A stretch of DNA of 64,000 nt, from contig NZ_FNTF01000002.1 in the NCBI RefSeq assembly GCF_900105495.1, positions 3,402,501 through 3,466,500 of the forward strand, read 5' to 3'. The position numbers and the translations under genes were made by a program. The notes below the pieces were generated by a model. The model worked only from the letters and a program-made list of their open reading frames with translations, was not told the DNA's origin and searched no databases. Source of the DNA: Pseudomonas frederiksbergensis. Its GTDB lineage: Bacteria; Pseudomonadota; Gammaproteobacteria; Pseudomonadales; Pseudomonadaceae. Numbering within the stretch: the first letter of the stretch is position 1; each line of letters begins with the position of its first letter. Of the stretch, positions 36,014-44,859 are shown piece after piece.

Positions 36014-36655
36014 CTATCCTCGTTCAAGCAGTGACAGCGTATTTTCATAGAGCGCTGTTTCCTGCATGGCGATACCGGGGTAAGTCGGTACGTAGTTTTC
36101 GTCGAAGCACCAGGCTTCTTCGGTTTTAACCGATTGCTGAGGATGAATAAGCAAACTCAACGATGCGGACATACTTTTCGGTGGAAGCTGTTTGTGCACT
36201 TCCTGTAGTGGAAGCATGTGCAGAACTTCCCCGGGTGCAAGTTTAAGTACTCGCTCTTCACCGAGTACGGGCCTTCTTCCGGCTTGTAACGGAGTTTGAT
36301 CCAGTATCTTTCGCGAGACGGTTGTGTAGCCGTCACCGCCGTAACCCACGGCATAGAGTTCGAAGTCATGGGTGTGGTTCAGGTCATAGATGAACGTTTC
36401 ACTTTCATCTTTTGACGTGACCGGAGACCAAAAACCCAATCGGACAGTAAACAGATCGTTGTAGTGCAGTACAAATGCATAAGCGCCGTATAGACTGTTT
36501 TTGGTACTGAAACCCGCTTGTTGAATAGTGGTGTAAAGGTGCTCGCTCAGCAACGTACGGTTTGTTGCCAGTTGACGCAGATCTTCCACGATCTTTGGCT
36601 TGTCTCGCTCCAGATCGTAAGTCGTCATACGCTCAACGAAAGTCTTTAGTTTCAT
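36014..36655 (-). CDS. Cupin-like protein of unknown function in the peptide cassette
   Basis: 213 residues. NHTHDFELYAVGYGGDGY (about 92-109) resembles cupin motif 1, with two His and a Glu able to bind a metal, and APGEVLHMLPLQEVHKQLPP looks like motif 2 with a further His. This suggests an Fe or Zn enzyme, perhaps an oxygenase or epimerase acting on the neighbouring peptides. The start overlaps the stop of the upstream 257-residue gene (ATGA), so the two are co-translated. I do not recognise a named family, so the function is unproven. Confidence 0.72.
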   Translation of the reverse strand: MKLKTFVERMTTYDLERDKPKIVEDLRQLATNRTLLSEHLYTTIQQAGFSTKNSLYGAYAFVLHYNDLFTVRLGFWSPVTSKDESETFIYDLNHTHDFELYAVGYGGDGYTTVSRKILDQTPLQAGRRPVLGEERVLKLAPGEVLHMLPLQEVHKQLPPKSMSASLSLLIHPQQSVKTEEAWCFDENYVPTYPGIAMQETALYENTLSLLERG

Positions 36656-37425
36656 GCCGCTTCACTCTGGTCGAGTAAAAGATTCAGGCGGCTGTTTTGC
36701 AGATTTCTCAACAGCGGTATGTAATGCAATGCGGCGCGGGGATCCGTTTGCTGTATTACCTGAAATGCCTTCCAGGCGACAGCGGGGTGGTAGTGATAGA
36801 TCAATTCTTCGGCCACTCTGAATGCCCCGGGATCCTGTGCGGCTTCAAGCAGCTCAAGGCTCACCAGGTACCGTGCGGCGCTATCGTCATGAGGGAACCA
36901 GGCGATTTTGTTCAATGAAACACGGTCGAAAACACTGATGTCTGCGCTTCTGTCTGGCAGGTTGATGCTGCCGATAAATGCCGGATGCCCGTATCCAGTC
37001 GGGTTGCTATCGAACAGGACCTTCGTGCCGTCGATGAACAACGGGTTACTGGCATCTACGATGACCAGCTCTGCGCGAGTCAGATGATCTTCTTCGAGCG
37101 CGTAAAGCTGAATACAAAACGATTCTGCGTTGATCGCAAATAAAACACTGTTGCCGGGTACGGAATAAAGTTGCTCGGACGCCGGTGTGTTATCAGGTGC
37201 CTTGAGGCTGATATTGCCATTTTTATTACAATGTAATGTCAATGTTCCGGTATGGATGTTCGTCAGTTTCATGATTTCAGCACGGCGAGATGAATCTAAA
37301 GTGTGTGCTGTTTGTTCGGGTAGCTGGTCTGCGAGATTTTTTACTTCGACACTCATGTCCAGTGTCTTGATGCTGGTGATAAGTTGTGAAGGTGTAAGGT
37401 CAGGGTCGAGCAACGTTTTTATCAT
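36652..37425 (-). CDS. Unknown protein with helical-repeat-like C-terminus in the peptide cassette
   Basis: 257 residues, soluble. The middle is beta-rich (GTLTLHCNKNGNISLK, SVLFAINAESFCIQLYALE) and the last 80 residues are helical with a HEAT-like rhythm (ARYLVSLELLEAAQDPGAF, AVAWKAFQVIQQTDPRAAL). This could be a peptide-recognition or scaffold subunit for the cupin-like partner, with which it overlaps by four bases. No catalytic motif is evident. I do not know the family. Confidence 0.7.
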   Translation of the reverse strand: MIKTLLDPDLTPSQLITSIKTLDMSVEVKNLADQLPEQTAHTLDSSRRAEIMKLTNIHTGTLTLHCNKNGNISLKAPDNTPASEQLYSVPGNSVLFAINAESFCIQLYALEEDHLTRAELVIVDASNPLFIDGTKVLFDSNPTGYGHPAFIGSINLPDRSADISVFDRVSLNKIAWFPHDDSAARYLVSLELLEAAQDPGAFRVAEELIYHYHPAVAWKAFQVIQQTDPRAALHYIPLLRNLQNSRLNLLLDQSEAA

Positions 37426-37668
37426 GAAGAATTCTGCTTGGCTTTTTATGGTTTCTAATGAGGCGGAACAGATGTTTTAGCAAATGGAATAGTTCAGTCT
37501 ATTATTGTTAGGGTAGTTGCTTTTAACTCATCAAGCCCATCAGTTGTTAAGAGACGTCAGAGGCTGAATGGTGTGGCCACTGACGTCGGTTTAACAAATG
37601 GGGGATGGTGCTTCCAGGCAGGTACGAACATCTGGCTGGGTGCGACCCCGGTAAATCGTTATAAGGTC
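37426..37668. other. Leader interval between peptide gene 2 and the enzyme genes
   Basis: A 243-base AT-rich gap. GACGTCA at 37553 and TGACGTC ending 37588 form an inverted pair that could fold in RNA and reduce transcription or protect the peptide-coding message, giving more peptide than enzyme. Confidence 0.45.
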
Positions 37669-37848
37669 TTAATCCTGGGCTGATACGTTACGGTATTTCT
37701 TGATTTCGTGAATGTTGCCTACGTTAAATCGAAGCCCGTCCCAACCAGGACAGTTGGACTCGTGAGTGGATTTTGTCGGTGTGGTGATGACTTTGGCTTC
37801 GGCGCGCAATAGCGGGGAGTTTTCCCAGTTGCTGGTAGTGGTTTTCAT
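37669..37848 (-). CDS. Peptide gene 2, RiPP-precursor-like (paralogue of 35800-35976)
   Basis: 59 residues starting MKTTTSNWENSPLLRAEA and ending KKYRNVSAQD. AAGGAAACC stands five bases before the ATG. Compared with peptide 1 it keeps NW, LLRA, VI.TP.K.T, one Cys (ESNCPGW) and the exact NVGNIHEIKK. The two sequences diverge in between and at the tails, as core regions of precursor peptides do. It is first in the cassette. Translation was checked codon by codon. Confidence 0.78.
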   Translation of the reverse strand: MKTTTSNWENSPLLRAEAKVITTPTKSTHESNCPGWDGLRFNVGNIHEIKKYRNVSAQD

Positions 37849-38150
37849 AAGGTTTCCTTTGATAGGGGTTGAGTGAGGATAAAGCGCTTGTCGTATAAGT
37901 AGCGATATTGCTTTGAGTTTGTTGCTGTCTGGGTTAAATATTTTTTGTTATTTAACGGTTTGGAGATTATAGAGGGCGATATTTAATATCAACTTTGGAG
38001 TTGTTATTAAATATTGGTGTTTGTTTTTAAGTGTGTATTTTGGGGGCGACAGATGACAGCCATTCGGCTCAAGATCTTGCAATCCCGCCGGTGACATTGC
38101 GTCTACCGGCCGAATTACAAGTCGCTTCAGGAGCCGAAATCAGAGAGGAA
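37849..38150. other. AT-rich upstream region of the peptide cassette
   Basis: About 300 bases; the block I counted (37921-37980) is about 35% GC. It carries the cassette promoter and then grades into normal composition before the lyase gene. No gene seen. Confidence 0.6.
37966..37992 (-). promoter_or_regulatory. Near-consensus sigma70-type promoter for the peptide cassette
   Basis: On the minus strand, TTGATA (37992-37987) is followed after 15 bases by TATAAT (37971-37966). The spacer is slightly short, the hexamers near perfect. It would give a leader of about 110 bases before peptide gene 2. Confidence 0.55.
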
Positions 38151-39020
38151 TCATTCCTTAACGCTCATAAACTCTTCCGCCCAACGGATGTATTCCTCAG
38201 GCTGCGTATAGGTATGAGTCAACTCTGTCGCATTCAGGTCCGACGCCTGATTAAAGATCTGCCGCTGTTCCCGCAGGCTGTCATACGTGGCCTTGATCGC
38301 GGCGAAGTAGGCGCCGTGACCATCGATGGTGACCCGCACGCCGAGTTCGGCCAGGCGTTTGTCGTCGCGCAGCAACGGGTTGCCGTAGGTGACCAGCATC
38401 AGCGGCACGCTCAGGTGCTCGGCGATTTGTTCGAGATGGTCGAAGTCCCGCACGCCCACCATGCAAATCCCGTCCGCACCGGCCTGCTGGTAATGACAGG
38501 TACGGCTGATGACTTCCTGTACCGGCAGGATGCCGGCGTTGGTGCGGGCGATGATTGCCATTTCCGAGTCGACCCGGGCTTCCAGTGCTGCACGAATCTT
38601 GCCGACGCCTTCCGCCACCCCGATCAGGTCGGTGGACTTGCGGCCGAACTGGGCGGGCAGCAAGGTGTCTTCGATGGTCAGGGCGGCGACGCCGGCGCGC
38701 TCGAGTTCGACGATGGTGCGCATGACGTTGAGCGCGTTGCCGTAGCCGTGGTCGGCGTCGGCGATCACCGGCAGTTGGGCGACGCGGCCAATGCGAGTGG
38801 CCTGCTCGGCGAATTCGCTGAGGGTGATCAAGGCAAAGTCAGGCGCGCCCAGTACCTGTAACGATGCGACTGAACCGCCCAGGATCCCTACCTCAAAACC
38901 CAGGTCAGCGGCAATGCGGGCCGACATCGGGTCGAAGACCGAGGCGGTGTGATAGCAGGCGCTGGAGGCGAAAAGCTCGCGAAAGTTACGGCGTAAATCT
39001 TGATGAGAAAGCCTGGACAT
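38151..39020 (-). CDS. Oxaloacetate decarboxylase (PEP mutase/isocitrate lyase superfamily)
   Basis: 289 residues, similar to P. aeruginosa PA4872-type oxaloacetate decarboxylase. Visible residues are [25 protein letters not shown] (Mg-binding Asp), [13 protein letters not shown] and IIARTNAG. It decarboxylates oxaloacetate to pyruvate with Mg2+. ATG at 39020 matches the family start [10 protein letters not shown]; a longer frame to 39071 lacks homology. It is not part of the cassette upstream, whose composition differs. Confidence 0.9.
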   Translation of the reverse strand: MSRLSHQDLRRNFRELFASSACYHTASVFDPMSARIAADLGFEVGILGGSVASLQVLGAPDFALITLSEFAEQATRIGRVAQLPVIADADHGYGNALNVMRTIVELERAGVAALTIEDTLLPAQFGRKSTDLIGVAEGVGKIRAALEARVDSEMAIIARTNAGILPVQEVISRTCHYQQAGADGICMVGVRDFDHLEQIAEHLSVPLMLVTYGNPLLRDDKRLAELGVRVTIDGHGAYFAAIKATYDSLREQRQIFNQASDLNATELTHTYTQPEEYIRWAEEFMSVKE

Positions 39021-39149
39021 ATGAGTTCCACCACTGCAAAGGGCATGGAAAGGCTTGAGCAAAAGTGTCAACGCCGAAGGAACAAAAGGCTATCACGCGG
39101 GCGGGGAAAGGATGATGACGATTTTCAGAGGCGAATGGACCTGCGTCGG

Positions 39150-40187
39150 TCACGCCGCCACTGACTGCTGCTGTTGTTGATTAAGCAGTGGCACGGCGCG
39201 CACCGAATTGCCGGGTTGCAGTTGCAGGCGTTTGGCGGTGAGGCGGTCGACGATCAGGCTGTTGCCCACCAGTCTGCCCTGGGCGGCGGTGATGCGGCAG
39301 TTTTCCAGGCGACGGTTATGGATCAGCCACACCGGGGCCTGCTCGTCGGGTGTGCCGATGGCCAGCACCAGCGGTTGGCTGTCGCGCACGGTGCGGATAT
39401 TCGAGACCGGGGCTTCGATCACCGGGCCCGCGTCAAAGATGTCGATGTAACCCTTATGGGCAAAACCTTCGGCGGTGAGGATTTTCAGGGCCGGTTCGGT
39501 GTTCGGGTGCGCCTTGCCGATCACGGCCTGGGCCTGTTCGGTGAGCAGGCAGGTGTAAAGCGGTTGGCGTGGCATCAGTTCAGCGATGAACGACTTGCTG
39601 CCCAGCCCCGACAAGTGATCGGCGTGGCTGAAATCCATCTTGAAGAAGTGCCGGCCCAGGCTGTCCCAGAATGGCGAACAACCTTGTTCGTCGGCGCTGC
39701 CACGCAGTTCGGCGATGAGTTTGTCGCCGAACAGGTGCGGAAACTCGGCCACAAACAACAGCCGCCCCAACGACAACAATCGACCGTTACTGCCCTGGCG
39801 TTGATCAGGACGTAGAAACAGCGAGCAAATCTCCGATTGGCCGGTCATTTCATTGTTCAGGAACAACGTCGGAATCTGACGCCGGATACCCAGGTCTGGT
39901 GACGAACTGACCGTGAGCCCGACGCGGTAGTTGTACCAGGGCTCGCGCAGGCCTACGGCGCCGACCAGGGCGCTGACACCCACCAATTGCTGGTCGTCGT
40001 CTTCGAGCACGAAGAGGTAATCAGCATCGGCGCGTTCGACCTGTTCGGCGAAGGTTCGTTGAGCCCAGCGTACCCGGTGGGACAGGCGTTCCTCGTTGGC
40101 CGGCAGGGTAGTGAAGCCGGGGCCGGCCTGGTGCACCAGGTCCAGCAAGGCGGGCAGGTCGGTGACGCGAACCGGGCGGACAATCAT
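39150..40187 (-). CDS. aruG: Arginine N-succinyltransferase, beta subunit AruG-like
   Basis: 345 residues of the AstA family. Signs are MIVRPVRVTDLPALLDLVHQ, FTTLPANEERLSHRV, NNEMTGQSEICSLFL and DIFDAGPVIEAP. With AruF it transfers succinate from succinyl-CoA to arginine or ornithine. In Pseudomonas these genes usually lie in the aruCFGDBE cluster; here no aruC, D, B or E gene is adjacent, and a permease and glutamine-synthetase-like genes lie upstream. Named by family similarity; the substrate may differ. Confidence 0.9.
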   Translation of the reverse strand: MIVRPVRVTDLPALLDLVHQAGPGFTTLPANEERLSHRVRWAQRTFAEQVERADADYLFVLEDDDQQLVGVSALVGAVGLREPWYNYRVGLTVSSSPDLGIRRQIPTLFLNNEMTGQSEICSLFLRPDQRQGSNGRLLSLGRLLFVAEFPHLFGDKLIAELRGSADEQGCSPFWDSLGRHFFKMDFSHADHLSGLGSKSFIAELMPRQPLYTCLLTEQAQAVIGKAHPNTEPALKILTAEGFAHKGYIDIFDAGPVIEAPVSNIRTVRDSQPLVLAIGTPDEQAPVWLIHNRRLENCRITAAQGRLVGNSLIVDRLTAKRLQLQPGNSVRAVPLLNQQQQQSVAA

Positions 40188-40248
40188 GATGCAACTCCTT
40201 CTGCACGCCCGCTCGGGCGCTGTCGTTGGGCGCGGGGCCGGGTGATGC

Positions 40249-41265
40249 TCACAGGGCGATCAGCCGGATCGGGCTGCCTTCGGTCACGTTCAGGGCGGCG
40301 CACATTTCGCCGCTCAACCTCACAGGTTGCCCGGCCTGGTAATCCAGATCGGCAACGATGGCGCGGTAGTCCTTCAGCGAATCGTTGCACACCAGATAGC
40401 TGCCACGGGCATCGATGGACGCACCCGGTTTCACCGTGCCGGTCTGGCTCTGGGCGATGGAGCGGATGCCGGGAGTGCGCGCATACAACGTCGGACCGCC
40501 GTCGAACAGGTCGATGTAGCTGTTGGTCTCGAAGCCTTCGCGCTCGAGGATATCGAAAGCCTCCTGGCCATCGGGGTGGATGCGGCCGATGCAGTCCTGC
40601 GCCGCCTGGGGCAGCATCGGCACGTAGATCGGGTATTGCGGCATCAGTTCGGCGAGGAAAGTACGGCTTTCCAGGCCGCAAAGTCGCTCGGCCTCGACGT
40701 AGGGCAGGTCGAAAAAGTGCTTGCCCACCGCATCCCAGAACGGCGAGTGCCCGTCATCGCTGCTGAAGCCGACGATCTCGGTGATGACGGCTTCGGAAAA
40801 GCGTCGCGCGTGGGCGGCGATGAACAATAGCCGCGCCCGGGACAGCAGTTCAGAGAACCGTGTGCGCACCAGCGCTGCGTCAATATGAAAACCGCGCAGC
40901 AAGGTATGGCCGCTGAGGTCGTGGCACAACGACAACGCGGGCACGCCGTGCTCGATGTTCAGCTCCCGCGAGGCGCTGGTGAAATGCCGGTTGCGCAGGC
41001 TGTAGAACGGCTCGCTGAAACCGGCGGTGGCGAGGATCTCCGAGCAGCCCACCAAGCGCTCTCGGGTCAGATCTTCCAACACGAAGAAATAGTTCTCCGG
41101 GCCGTGACTCTCAACGTCTTTTTCAAACGAGGCGCAGGAGTCGAGAATCTTCTCGCGCAGGCATTCGGTGTCGTCCGGCAAGGACGTAACGCCTACCAGA
41201 CTGTCGCGCGCCAGTTGCTGCAACTGGGGCAGGTCGGTTAACTCGACTGGACGTAAGACCAGCAT
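40249..41265 (-). CDS. aruF: Arginine/ornithine N-succinyltransferase, alpha subunit AruF-like
   Basis: 338 residues, paralogous to AruG. Signs are MLVLRPVELTDLPQLQQLAR, GVTSLPDDTECLREKI, CHDLSGHTLLRGFHID and YIDLFDGGPTLYARTP. It should form a hetero-oligomer with the product of the next gene, 61 bases downstream. It follows an amino-acid permease gene by about 120 bases, suggesting one catabolic unit. The N-terminus is complete. Confidence 0.9.
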   Translation of the reverse strand: MLVLRPVELTDLPQLQQLARDSLVGVTSLPDDTECLREKILDSCASFEKDVESHGPENYFFVLEDLTRERLVGCSEILATAGFSEPFYSLRNRHFTSASRELNIEHGVPALSLCHDLSGHTLLRGFHIDAALVRTRFSELLSRARLLFIAAHARRFSEAVITEIVGFSSDDGHSPFWDAVGKHFFDLPYVEAERLCGLESRTFLAELMPQYPIYVPMLPQAAQDCIGRIHPDGQEAFDILEREGFETNSYIDLFDGGPTLYARTPGIRSIAQSQTGTVKPGASIDARGSYLVCNDSLKDYRAIVADLDYQAGQPVRLSGEMCAALNVTEGSPIRLIAL

Positions 41266-41384
41266 GGATGCACTCCTGTATCAAAGGGTTCAGCGGTTGA
41301 CACCGAACCTGACTATCACTGTCGGTTTCCACGCGTTCAATCGGCGGTCGCCTGAATTTTTGTCAGACGCCGCTCTTTTTCTTG

Positions 41385-42734
41385 TCAGCCGTTGCTTGGG
41401 TCAGGCAGTGCTGCGCGGCTGCCCAGCTTGTTGAGTACAAACAGGTAGACCAGGCCCAGGGCAATCCAGATCAGGCCGAGTTTCTGCGCATCGACGCCCA
41501 TGTTGTACATGATCGCCGCGACGATAACGAAGCCGATCACCGGGCAGATCAGGTGACGGATGACCTGGCCGGATTTCTGCCGGCGCCAGTAGTAGTTGAT
41601 GACCGTCAGGTGCAGCAACATGAAACCGCTCAGTGCGCCGAAATTCACCAGCGAGGTAAGGGTGTCCACCGAGTTGATGAACAGGTAGCAGATCAGCAGC
41701 GACAGCACGGCCACCAGGTAGATGCTCACGTACGGCGTGTTGTGTTTGGGATGAATCTTGGCCAGAACCTTTGGCAACTTGCCGTCCCGGGCCATGCCGA
41801 ACAGCAGGCGAGACACTGCCGCTTGGGAGGTGATTGCCACCGCAACGCCCCAGGCCAGTGCGGTCGCCACGGCGGTGAGGGTGGCCAGCCAGCTGCCGGC
41901 CGCGAGTTCAGCGATTTCATAAAAAGCCGTGTCAGCCGTTTTGAAACCCATACCGGCCGCCAGATCGGTCGCAATCCAGGTCTGCACGACGAAGATCACG
42001 CCCATGACCACCAGCGTGATCAGCGCGGCCTTGCCGACGCTGCGGCCCGGGTCACCCTTGATCTCTTCGGCGAGGGTGGAAATCGCATCGAAACCGAGGA
42101 ACGACAGCACCGCAATCGACACCGCTTGCATCAGCAGGGCGAAGTTGAATGTCTCGGGGTTGTACAACGGCGCCAGTGTCAGCTGACCGTTACCGCCGCC
42201 ACTGTGCAGTGCGTTCCAGGCGTAGAACAGGAAGATCCCCAGCACCACCAGTTGCGCCAGCAGAAAGATGATGTTCATTCGCGCGGTGAAGGTGATGCCG
42301 CGCAAGTTAACGAAGGTCGCGCTGACCAGGAAGGCCAGGATGAAACCGACCTTCGGAATGTCCGGGTACAAATGATTCAGGGCCATGGCCGCGTACACAT
42401 ACAGCAGCGGCGGAATCAGCAGGTAATCGAGGAGCATCAGCCAGCCGGCGATAAACCCTGCGTGCGGGTTCAGGCCCCGTTGCGCGTAGGAATAAACCGA
42501 ACCGGCAATCGGAAAGGCCCGTGCCATGCTGCCGTAACTCAGGGCCGTGAAGAGCATCGCCACCATGCCGATGATGTACGCCAGCGGTACCAGCCCTGGC
42601 GCCTCGGCGTTGACGTAGCCATACACACCGAACGGTGCGATGGGGATCATGAAGATCATCCCGTACACCACCAGGTCGGTCAGCGACAGGCTGCGTTTCA
42701 ACTCTTGCTTGTAGCCGAATTCTTCTATTTCCAT
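41385..42734 (-). CDS. APC-family amino-acid/polyamine permease (PuuP-like)
   Basis: 449 residues with about twelve membrane helices. The N-terminus ELKRSLSLTDLVVYGMIFMIPIAPF and the motif GFDAISTLAEEIKGDPGR are typical of APC uptake carriers such as PuuP. It imports an amine or amino acid from the periplasm. It lies between the N-formylglutamate amidohydrolase and aruF genes, so its substrate is probably that degraded by this operon. Confidence 0.9.
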   Translation of the reverse strand: MEIEEFGYKQELKRSLSLTDLVVYGMIFMIPIAPFGVYGYVNAEAPGLVPLAYIIGMVAMLFTALSYGSMARAFPIAGSVYSYAQRGLNPHAGFIAGWLMLLDYLLIPPLLYVYAAMALNHLYPDIPKVGFILAFLVSATFVNLRGITFTARMNIIFLLAQLVVLGIFLFYAWNALHSGGGNGQLTLAPLYNPETFNFALLMQAVSIAVLSFLGFDAISTLAEEIKGDPGRSVGKAALITLVVMGVIFVVQTWIATDLAAGMGFKTADTAFYEIAELAAGSWLATLTAVATALAWGVAVAITSQAAVSRLLFGMARDGKLPKVLAKIHPKHNTPYVSIYLVAVLSLLICYLFINSVDTLTSLVNFGALSGFMLLHLTVINYYWRRQKSGQVIRHLICPVIGFVIVAAIMYNMGVDAQKLGLIWIALGLVYLFVLNKLGSRAALPDPSNG

Positions 42735-42791
42735 GAAGCCTTTCTCCTTGGGATGAAAGCAGCTGCAAGCTGCGAGTTTGAAGCGATTGCT

Positions 42792-43544
42792 TTACAACAG
42801 TGGCGCCAGGTATTCGGTAAAACGACGGACATTTTCAGGCGTGCGCAGCAGGTCGTTGCGCACCTCGATCAACACCGATTCCAGCCCTCGTGCATCGCCA
42901 TGGACCGGCACGGTCATGTCGCCCAGCGGGTTGATTTTGTACGGTTCATTACCGGCAACCTTCAATGGATGCCGGCCCAAGCCATCGATCAAACGCTGGG
43001 CATATTCCATGCTCTTGCCAAACAACACGCCGACTTCCAGCGTACGGGGCTGGCCGTGATAGACCGGTGTGAAACTGTGAATTCCCACCACCCGCAGCGC
43101 TCGTCCTTGAGCGACACGCTCGTCGATCAAGTCAGTCAGACGCGAATGAAACGGCTCGAACAAGGATTGCCGACGGTACTCGCGGGTGGCTTCATCCAGG
43201 TCCCGGTTGCCCGGCACCTGATAGATTTCGCTCTGTGCCGGAATGCTGTCCGGGGCTTGCAGCGGTCGGTTGAGGTCCACCAGCAGCCGCGAATAATTGG
43301 CCGCCAACAGGGTTGCGCCCAATGCGCGGGACAAACCCTCGGCCAGCGCCAGGGCGCCGATGTCCCAGGCGATGTGCTCGCGGGCCGCCTCGTGACTCAA
43401 GCCCAGGTCATTCAACCCGGCGGGAATAAAACGGCTGGCGTGCTCGCACACCAGAATCAACGGGTGATCGGAGTCTTCCCGACTCAGGGTGTACGCGGGC
43501 CCGGTGTAAAGACCGAACTCAGCAGATTCAGTACAGGCGCGCAT
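42792..43544 (-). CDS. N-formylglutamate amidohydrolase-family enzyme
   Basis: 250 residues. Signs are PLILVCEHASRFIPAGL (metal His in CEHA), HIAWDIGALALAEGLSR, LVDLNRPLQAPD and VVGIHSFTPVY. The family hydrolyses N-formyl-L-glutamate in HutG-type histidine degradation, but relatives outside hut operons may act on other N-acyl amino acids. ATG 43544 lies inside the end of the glutamine-synthetase-like gene (17-base overlap), so the genes are coupled. Confidence 0.88.
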   Translation of the reverse strand: MRACTESAEFGLYTGPAYTLSREDSDHPLILVCEHASRFIPAGLNDLGLSHEAAREHIAWDIGALALAEGLSRALGATLLAANYSRLLVDLNRPLQAPDSIPAQSEIYQVPGNRDLDEATREYRRQSLFEPFHSRLTDLIDERVAQGRALRVVGIHSFTPVYHGQPRTLEVGVLFGKSMEYAQRLIDGLGRHPLKVAGNEPYKINPLGDMTVPVHGDARGLESVLIEVRNDLLRTPENVRRFTEYLAPLL

Positions 43545-44859
43545 AGTGCTCACAGCGTTCGGCGGGCGACAGCTGTTCCGTCAGGGTCAGTTCCTCGGTT
43601 TTCAGGGCGAAGTAGGTTTCCAGCAACGCGCTCGGCAGGGCCTCGATCAGTGCCTCGCTGTTGCGCAGGCAATCCAGGGCCTGGGCAAGGGACGCGGGCA
43701 GGGCGACGATGCCGCGCGCCTGGCGTTGTTCTTCGTTCAGTGCGTCGGGGACTTCATTGGTGATTGCGTTCAAGGCCAGGCGTTGTTCGATGCCCAACCG
43801 GCCGGCAATCAGCAGCGCAGCCATGGCCAGGTGCGGCGAGGACGTGGCGTCCATGGCGCGAAATTCCAGGTTGTATTGCGACGCCACCGATTTGCCGCCC
43901 AGGCTTGTCGTCGGGCAGATTCGCAGCGCCGCTTCACGGTTGCGTTGCCCGAGGCACGCGTAGGATGCGCTCCAGTGGTGGGGCTGCAAACGCTCGTAGG
44001 ATACCGGCGTCGGCGCGGTAAACGCACAGAGTGCGGGCAGGTAATGCAGGATGCCGGCGGCCCAGTGCTGGCCGAGAGTCGACAAGCCATTGGTGGTGCC
44101 GGCGTCATACATCACCGGCTGACCAGCCAGATCCAGCAGGCTGACGTGCAGGTGCACGCCGTTGCACACCGCATGCTCCGAGGTCTTGGGCGCGAAGCTC
44201 AACGCCAGGCCCATTTGCCGGGCGATCTCGCGAGTGATTTCACGCACGTTCACCGCGCGATCGGCAGCGGCCACTCCAAGGGTCGGGCGACAGGTGATTT
44301 CGTATTGATGCTTGCCGTACTCGGGCAGGAACATTTCCGGCTCGACGCCACCGGCCCGCAGGGCGCCGAGCAGCCAACCGCCAAACTCGGCCCCCTGACG
44401 CTGGGCTTGCAGGGAAAACGCCAGGTGTTCAACGTCGCCGGTGTTCAAGTTGAATTCATGCTCAAACGCTGCATTGATTTGCAAGCCCAATTCGGCGCGA
44501 TAACGCTCCACCTCGTTGCGCAACAACGTACGCGGGCAGGCTCCCCACGGGCGGCCATCGGTTTCGCAAATGTCGCTGTGCATGAAATCCAGTGCCGGGG
44601 CACTGGCATCCGGGCCGTTGTCGACCGTCACTCGACTGAGCAGATCGGGCATCAGTCGCAAATCACCATAAGCGCCCCACGGGTTGGCGTAGGCGATGAT
44701 GTCTTGCGGGGTCAGCGCACTGTTGGCCGGCACCCAGCCACACCCCATCTTTAGATAGCGCTCGAGTTCGTCCGTGGGAAAGGAGCGTCCACGCGTGACG
44801 CCGATCAGGTCGGTGGTGACGAGGGTGGTCATGGGCAGTGGCAGCAGGCGCTCGCTCAT
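43528..44859 (-). CDS. Glutamine-synthetase-like gamma-glutamyl ligase
   Basis: 443 residues of the GS catalytic fold, type related to PuuA/GlnA3. Signs are EHEFNL, NGVHLHVSLLD and SYERLQPHHWSASYACLGQRN-like residues of the ATP site, then NLEFRAMDATSSPHLAMAA. These enzymes join glutamate to an amine using ATP. A frame extending to 44937 exists, but ATG 44859 has GGAGATGCAG before it and overlaps the previous stop (ATGA). Substrate is probably an amine imported by the permease. Confidence 0.88.
   Translation of the reverse strand: MSERLLPLPMTTLVTTDLIGVTRGRSFPTDELERYLKMGCGWVPANSALTPQDIIAYANPWGAYGDLRLMPDLLSRVTVDNGPDASAPALDFMHSDICETDGRPWGACPRTLLRNEVERYRAELGLQINAAFEHEFNLNTGDVEHLAFSLQAQRQGAEFGGWLLGALRAGGVEPEMFLPEYGKHQYEITCRPTLGVAAADRAVNVREITREIARQMGLALSFAPKTSEHAVCNGVHLHVSLLDLAGQPVMYDAGTTNGLSTLGQHWAAGILHYLPALCAFTAPTPVSYERLQPHHWSASYACLGQRNREAALRICPTTSLGGKSVASQYNLEFRAMDATSSPHLAMAALLIAGRLGIEQRLALNAITNEVPDALNEEQRQARGIVALPASLAQALDCLRNSEALIEALPSALLETYFALKTEELTLTEQLSPAERCEHYARLY

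Noticed and set aside
41382-43763. 793-residue plus-strand open frame
   Set aside because: It is antisense to the permease, amidohydrolase and ligase genes, which are clearly recognised on the minus strand.
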